This document shows positions 60,488 through 64,000 of a stretch of DNA of 64,000 nt, piece by piece; the first letter of the stretch is position 1, and each line of letters starts with the position of its first letter. The position numbers and the translations under genes were made by a program. This stretch comes from Burkholderiales bacterium. GTDB lineage: Bacteria; Pseudomonadota; Gammaproteobacteria; Burkholderiales; SG8-41. The notes under the pieces were generated by a model. That model had not been told where the DNA came from. It searched no databases and was given only the letters and a program-made list of their open reading frames with translations. Location of the stretch: NCBI GenBank assembly GCA_019634975.1, contig JAHCAI010000004.1:202750-266749 (forward strand), written 5' to 3'.

Positions 60488-62370
60488 CAGTCCGCCTCCG
60501 CCGGCTTCGCGGGCAGCTTGCCCAGCAGGTGGTAGTCGAGCACCTGGCGCGCCACCGGCGCCGCGGCGCGGGCGCCGAAACCGGAGTTTTCGGCGATCAC
60601 TGCCAGTGCGATGGTCGGGTTGTCGGCGGGCGCGTAGACGATGAACCAGGCGTGGTCGCGGTGCCTCTCGGCGACGCGGCTTTCGACGTATTTCTCGCCC
60701 TGCTTGATCGCGATGACCTGCGCGGTGCCGGTCTTGCCGGCGGCGACGTAAGGCGCGTCCGCAAACACCCGCGCCGAGGTGCCTTCCTTGTTGACGCCGA
60801 CCATCGCGTCCTTGACCACCTTCAGGTGCTCCGGCTTCAGCGCCAGGTCGCGCAGGGGCTTGGGCTCCACCGGTGTTTTTTCCCCGCTGCGGATGTCCTC
60901 GACATAGTCGACGATATGCGGCCGGTACATCACGCCGTCGTTGGCGATCGTCGCGGTCGCCGAGGCGAGCTGCAGCGGCGTGTAGCTGTTGTAGCCCTGG
61001 CCGATGCCGACGCTGATGGTTTCGCCGGCATACCACTTCTGCTTGAAGCGGCGCAGTTTCCACTCGGTCGAGGGCAGCACGCCGGCGGACTCGCCGGCGA
61101 TGTCGATGCCGGTGCGGCTGCCGAAGCCGAACTTTTCCATGAACCGGGCGATCGGATCGATGCCGAGTTCGTTGGCGAGCGTGTAGTAATAGACGTCGGA
61201 GGACACGACGATCGAGCGGTGCATGTCGACCGCGCCCAGCGGCACCGGGCGGCCGTCGCGGAAGCGGTGGCCGCCGAACATGAAGTAGCCGGGATCGCTG
61301 ATGACCTGCTGCGGCGAGCGCTTGCCGTAGAACAGCGCCGCCAGTGCCATGAAGGGCTTGAAGGTCGACCCCGGCGGATAGGTCCCGGCGGCGGCGCGGT
61401 TGAGCAGCGGCTTGTCGGGGGAGCCGTTGAGCTCGTTCCAGCTCTGCGGGTCGATACCGTCGACAAACAGGTTGGGGTCGAAGCCGGGCTTGCTGACCAG
61501 CGCCAGCACGCCGCCGTTGCGCGGGTCGATCGCGACCAGCGCGCCGCGGCGGTCGCCGAAGGCCTGGTAGGCGACTTCCTGCAGCTTTGCATCGAGGTTG
61601 AGCACCAGGTTGTTGCCCGAGACCGGCGGCGTGCGCGACAGCACGCGCACCGCCCGGCCGCCGGAGTCGACCTCGACCTCCTCGACACCGGTGGTGCCGT
61701 GCAGCGCCGCCTCATAGCTCTGCTCAAGCCCGGTCTTGCCGATGTAGTCGCTGCCGCGGTAATTGGCGAGGCGCCCGGATTTCTCGAGTTGTTCGATCTC
61801 GCGCTGGTTGATGCGGCCGATATGTCCGACGACGTGGGAGAAGATCTCGCCCTGGGGATACTGGCGGAACAGCCGGGCCTTGGCTTCGACGCCGGGAAAG
61901 CGGTAGCGGTGCACGGCGAAACGCGCGATTTCCTCGTCGGAGAGCCGGGTTCGGATCGGCAGGCTCTCGAAGCGCTTGCTCTCCTCGAGCAGCTTGCGGA
62001 AGCGCCGGCGGTCGCGCGGCGTGATCTCGACGATGGTGGCGAGCTCGTCGATCGTCTGCTCGAGGTTGCCGGCCCGGCTCGGCGTGATCTCCAGCGTGTA
62101 GGCCGAGTAGTTGTGGGCGAGCAGCACGCCGTTGCGGTCGAGGATGACGCCGCGGTGGGGGGCGATCGGCAGCACCGAAATGCGGTTGGCCTCGGCGAGC
62201 GTGCTGTAATGGCGGTGCTGCACGACCTGCAGGTAGGCGAAGCGCAGGAACAGCAGGCCGAACAGCAGCAGCACGAAAATGCCGGTCAGCGCCAGCCGCC
62301 CGCGGAAACGCTGCAGCTCGCGCTCCGAGTCCCGGATCTCGATGCCGGGGTTGATCGACAGTTCAGACAC
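60487..62370 (-). CDS. mrdA: penicillin-binding protein 2
   Basis: PBP2 is the class B transpeptidase of the elongasome. The 627-residue protein has a membrane anchor (ALTGIFVLLLFGLLFLRFAYL), a pedestal domain and a transpeptidase domain with PGSTFKPFMALAALF (nucleophile Ser in STFK), SSDVYYYTLANELG (SxD in place of SxN, as in other PBP2s) and the KTGTAQVI triad. It overlaps mreD by eight bases and rodA by three, so mreC, mreD, mrdA and rodA are translated as a chain. Confidence 0.97.
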   Translation of the reverse strand: MSELSINPGIEIRDSERELQRFRGRLALTGIFVLLLFGLLFLRFAYLQVVQHRHYSTLAEANRISVLPIAPHRGVILDRNGVLLAHNYSAYTLEITPSRAGNLEQTIDELATIVEITPRDRRRFRKLLEESKRFESLPIRTRLSDEEIARFAVHRYRFPGVEAKARLFRQYPQGEIFSHVVGHIGRINQREIEQLEKSGRLANYRGSDYIGKTGLEQSYEAALHGTTGVEEVEVDSGGRAVRVLSRTPPVSGNNLVLNLDAKLQEVAYQAFGDRRGALVAIDPRNGGVLALVSKPGFDPNLFVDGIDPQSWNELNGSPDKPLLNRAAAGTYPPGSTFKPFMALAALFYGKRSPQQVISDPGYFMFGGHRFRDGRPVPLGAVDMHRSIVVSSDVYYYTLANELGIDPIARFMEKFGFGSRTGIDIAGESAGVLPSTEWKLRRFKQKWYAGETISVGIGQGYNSYTPLQLASATATIANDGVMYRPHIVDYVEDIRSGEKTPVEPKPLRDLALKPEHLKVVKDAMVGVNKEGTSARVFADAPYVAAGKTGTAQVIAIKQGEKYVESRVAERHRDHAWFIVYAPADNPTIALAVIAENSGFGARAAAPVARQVLDYHLLGKLPAKPAEAD

Positions 62371-62884
62371 GGTCGGGATCGGGGCGCGGGCGCTGCGGCA
62401 GCTTCAGCAGGTAGTAGAGGACCGGCCACAGCGCTGCACCGGTCAGGCTGCCGATGAAATAGGCGTAGCCGGGGAAATCCGCGCCGGCCAGCGCGCGCAC
62501 CAGCAGCACGACGAGGTCGGTGAACAGCAGCAGCGGAATCACGTGCAGGATCTGCGGCGCCAGCGAGAATCGCTGCACGCGGCGGTGCAGCGCCATGCCG
62601 GCGTAGGCGAGGATGCTGTAGGCCAGCGCATGCTGGCCGAAGAGGCTGCCGTCGGCGATGTCCATCAGCAGCCCCAGGCCCCAGGCCGCGAGGAATCCGA
62701 TCTTGCGCGGCTCCTCGATGCACCAGTAGAGCACCAGCAGCGCGACAAAGTCCGGCGCGAGCCATGCACCCCAGCCCGACCACGGCAGCAGGTTGGCGAG
62801 CAGGGCGATCACCAGCGTCAGCATGATGAAGCCGGGCTTGACCGGCAGCAGCAGTTCCTGCGGTGTCATGGGGCGGGCGGCCAT
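62363..62884 (-). CDS. mreD: rod shape-determining protein MreD
   Basis: A 173-residue inner-membrane protein with about five or six helices, a partner of MreC in the elongasome. Family-like stretches are VKPGFIMLTLVIALLANLLP and WGLGLLMDIADGSLFGQHAL, with the conserved glycine-aspartate region near residue 80. Its ATG overlaps the mreC stop in TGATG and its stop overlaps the mrdA start by eight bases. Confidence 0.94.
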   Translation of the reverse strand: MAARPMTPQELLLPVKPGFIMLTLVIALLANLLPWSGWGAWLAPDFVALLVLYWCIEEPRKIGFLAAWGLGLLMDIADGSLFGQHALAYSILAYAGMALHRRVQRFSLAPQILHVIPLLLFTDLVVLLVRALAGADFPGYAYFIGSLTGAALWPVLYYLLKLPQRPRPDPDRV

Positions 62885-63783
62885 CAGGATCTGCCCTTTT
62901 TCTTTTTTGCCGGTGCCGTGGCCGGCTGTTCGACGGGACGCTCCGGCAATCCGGGCTGCCGACCCAGCACCAGGACCTGGGTGCCGGCGCTGGGCGAGGC
63001 GAGCGGCTTGCAGGCGATGCTCGCAAACAGGAAGGCGGTGTCGCGCTGGACATCGGTCACTTCCGCCACCGGCAGACCCGGCGGATAGGTGCCGTCGATG
63101 CCGGAGGTCACCAGCTGGTCGCCGGGCTGGAAGTCCGCGGTCAGCGGAATGAAGCGCAGCTCGAGCCTGCCTTCGTCACCGGTGCCGGACATCACTGCGC
63201 GCAGGCCGGTGCGCACGTTGAGCACGGGCACCAGCTGGCTCTTGTCCGTGATCAGCGTCACCTCCGACAGCCAGGGATAGACCCGCGTGACCTGGCCGAT
63301 GATGCCGACATGATCGGCCACCGGCCTGCCCGCTTCGATGCCGCCGAGCTGGCCCCGGTCGATCATGATTTTTCGCGAGAAGGGGTCACGCGCGGCGTAG
63401 AGGATCTCGGCGGCCAGCGAGGGCGCGGCGATGCGCTCGCGCATGTCGAGCAGGCCGCGCAGTCGCTTGTTCTCTTCCTGCAGCGCGGCTGTGCGCTGTG
63501 CAGCCGTCGCGAGCTCGAGGTTCTGCACCGAAAGGCGCTCCTTGTCCTCGCGCAGGCTGGCGTGGCTGACGAAAAAATCGGCGATGCGCGAACCCAGCGC
63601 CGCCGGCGCCGCGGCGATGCGCTGCAGCGGGTACAGGATGACGCCGACCGCCTGGCGCAGCGGCGTCAGGTAGTTGAAGCGCGCGTCGGCGATCAGCAGC
63701 ACGACCGACAGCATCGAGAAGACCATCAGGCGCGCGAGAGGCGTGAGCCCGGTGCGGAACAGGGGTGGCGGCGTGTGCTCCAT
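62884..63783 (-). CDS. mreC: cell shape-determining protein MreC
   Basis: A 299-residue periplasmic scaffold protein with one N-terminal membrane segment (LMVFSMLSVVLLIADARFNYL). A coiled coil follows (residues about 75-115, including ERLSVQNLELATAAQRTAAL), then a beta-rich MreC domain (IMIDRGQLGGIEAGRPVADH, VLNVRTGLRAVMSGTG). A lysine-rich, alanine-rich C-terminal tail follows. No Shine-Dalgarno sequence is visible before the ATG, because a GCCTGAC-type heptamer repeat ends directly at it. Confidence 0.95.
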   Translation of the reverse strand: MEHTPPPLFRTGLTPLARLMVFSMLSVVLLIADARFNYLTPLRQAVGVILYPLQRIAAAPAALGSRIADFFVSHASLREDKERLSVQNLELATAAQRTAALQEENKRLRGLLDMRERIAAPSLAAEILYAARDPFSRKIMIDRGQLGGIEAGRPVADHVGIIGQVTRVYPWLSEVTLITDKSQLVPVLNVRTGLRAVMSGTGDEGRLELRFIPLTADFQPGDQLVTSGIDGTYPPGLPVAEVTDVQRDTAFLFASIACKPLASPSAGTQVLVLGRQPGLPERPVEQPATAPAKKKKGRS

Positions 63784-63837
63784 CAGGCGTCAGGCGTCAG
63801 GCGGCGGCCGGAAATGCGGCCGGCCCGCATTCGCCGC
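63784..63837. repeat. CAGGCGT heptamer repeat and hairpin between mreB and mreC
   Basis: CAGGCGT, CAGGCGT and CAGGCGG stand in tandem at 63784-63804, immediately against the mreC start codon (minus strand ACGCCTG, ACGCCTG, ATG). Next to it GCGGCG (63801-63806) can pair with CGCCGC (63832-63837), and ATGCGG (63814-63819) with CCGCAT (63825-63830). There is no T-run, so this looks like a processing or attenuation stem and not a terminator. Confidence 0.7.
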
Positions 63838-63879
63838 CGGTGAAGGCCAGGTAGCGAAGGCGGGCCGGCGGGAAGGACA

Positions 63880-64000
63880 TCAGTCGTTGGCGAAGATGCT
63901 GCCGAGGTGTTCCAGTTTTTCCAGCGCCTTGCCGGAGCCGCGCACGACGCAGGTCAGCGGATCCTCGGCGATGATCACCGGCAGGCCGGTCTCCTCCATC
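63880..64000 (-). CDS. mreB: rod shape-determining protein MreB, C-terminal end
   Basis: The last 40 residues or so of MreB, the actin-like filament of the elongasome, cut by the right edge of the window. The translation [20 protein letters not shown] and then [16 protein letters not shown] matches the MreB C-terminus. It is the first gene of the mreBCD-mrdA-rodA group on the minus strand, 96 bp before mreC. Confidence 0.95.
   Translation of the reverse strand, partial: MEETGLPVIIAEDPLTCVVRGSGKALEKLEHLGSIFAND

Overview
The window is a GC-rich (roughly two-thirds G+C by eye) chromosomal segment with dense, mostly housekeeping gene content. Gene order points to a betaproteobacterium: dapF-DUF484-xerC, slt-NDUFA9-like-CbiM-like-cca, metK beside two LpxL-type acyltransferases, a solitary Bug-family binding protein, and mreBCD-mrdA-rodA-rlpA. 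The polyphosphate genes and a zinc-uptake block fit Rhodocyclales or a relative, but genus cannot be set from sequence alone. No rRNA, tRNA, CRISPR array, complete insertion sequence or prophage was seen.

Layout. 1-6.5 kb: end of a photolyase gene, trkH/trkA potassium uptake, rsmE, argA and yggX. 6.5-14.5 kb: a polyphosphate block, ppk1, CYTH-CHAD protein, sixA and polyphosphate:AMP phosphotransferase reading right, converging on ppx and phoU reading left. 14.6-26.8 kb: rpiA, ilvA, a lytic transglycosylase, an NDUFA9-like reductase, a CbiM-like membrane protein, cca (HD motif apparently lost), a glutathione transferase, a diheme cytochrome, a TauE-type exporter, a MidA-type methyltransferase, pteridine reductase and ttcA. 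26.8-31 kb: a Bug protein, an aminotransferase whose frame is fused to an N-terminal helix-turn-helix domain, and mgtE. 31-36 kb: the methyl cycle (metF, ahcY, metK). ahcY is preceded by two tandem SAH riboswitches, and a FitA/VapC-type toxin-antitoxin pair with an internally shortened toxin lies between metF and ahcY. 36-42 kb: two lipid A acyltransferases, an acetyltransferase, a CoA-binding protein, dapF, DUF484 and xerC, whose 3' end is duplicated just downstream.

42-55 kb interrupts what is often a short xerC-to-hslV distance. It begins with patchwork sequence (rlmI, an orphan brnA beside a wrecked brnT, a nitronate monooxygenase-like gene, yidD). It continues as a zinc-homeostasis block: a Fur/Zur-type regulator, a ZIP transporter, two CobW-type GTPases alternating with two unknown small proteins, an ABC transporter with a histidine-rich permease, three small exported or membrane proteins (one DUF3299), a ZnuD-like TonB-dependent receptor and its own TonB-like protein. 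55-64 kb: hslVU, two small copper-type proteins (DUF2946 and PCuAC), then rlpA, rodA, mrdA, mreD, mreC and the end of mreB on the minus strand.

Features that ordinary gene calling would miss: the tandem riboswitch leader; a family of GATGAGC/GCTCATC heptamer arrays that supply the N-terminal codons of two genes and occupy the ribosome-binding position of hslU; probable AUU and AUC start codons for argA and the ZIP gene; a 26-bp perfect inverted repeat whose inner motif recurs upstream of the ZIP gene; a recurrent AT-rich 18-mer resembling IHF sites; and three decayed or rearranged genes (brnT, vapC, the xerC tail).
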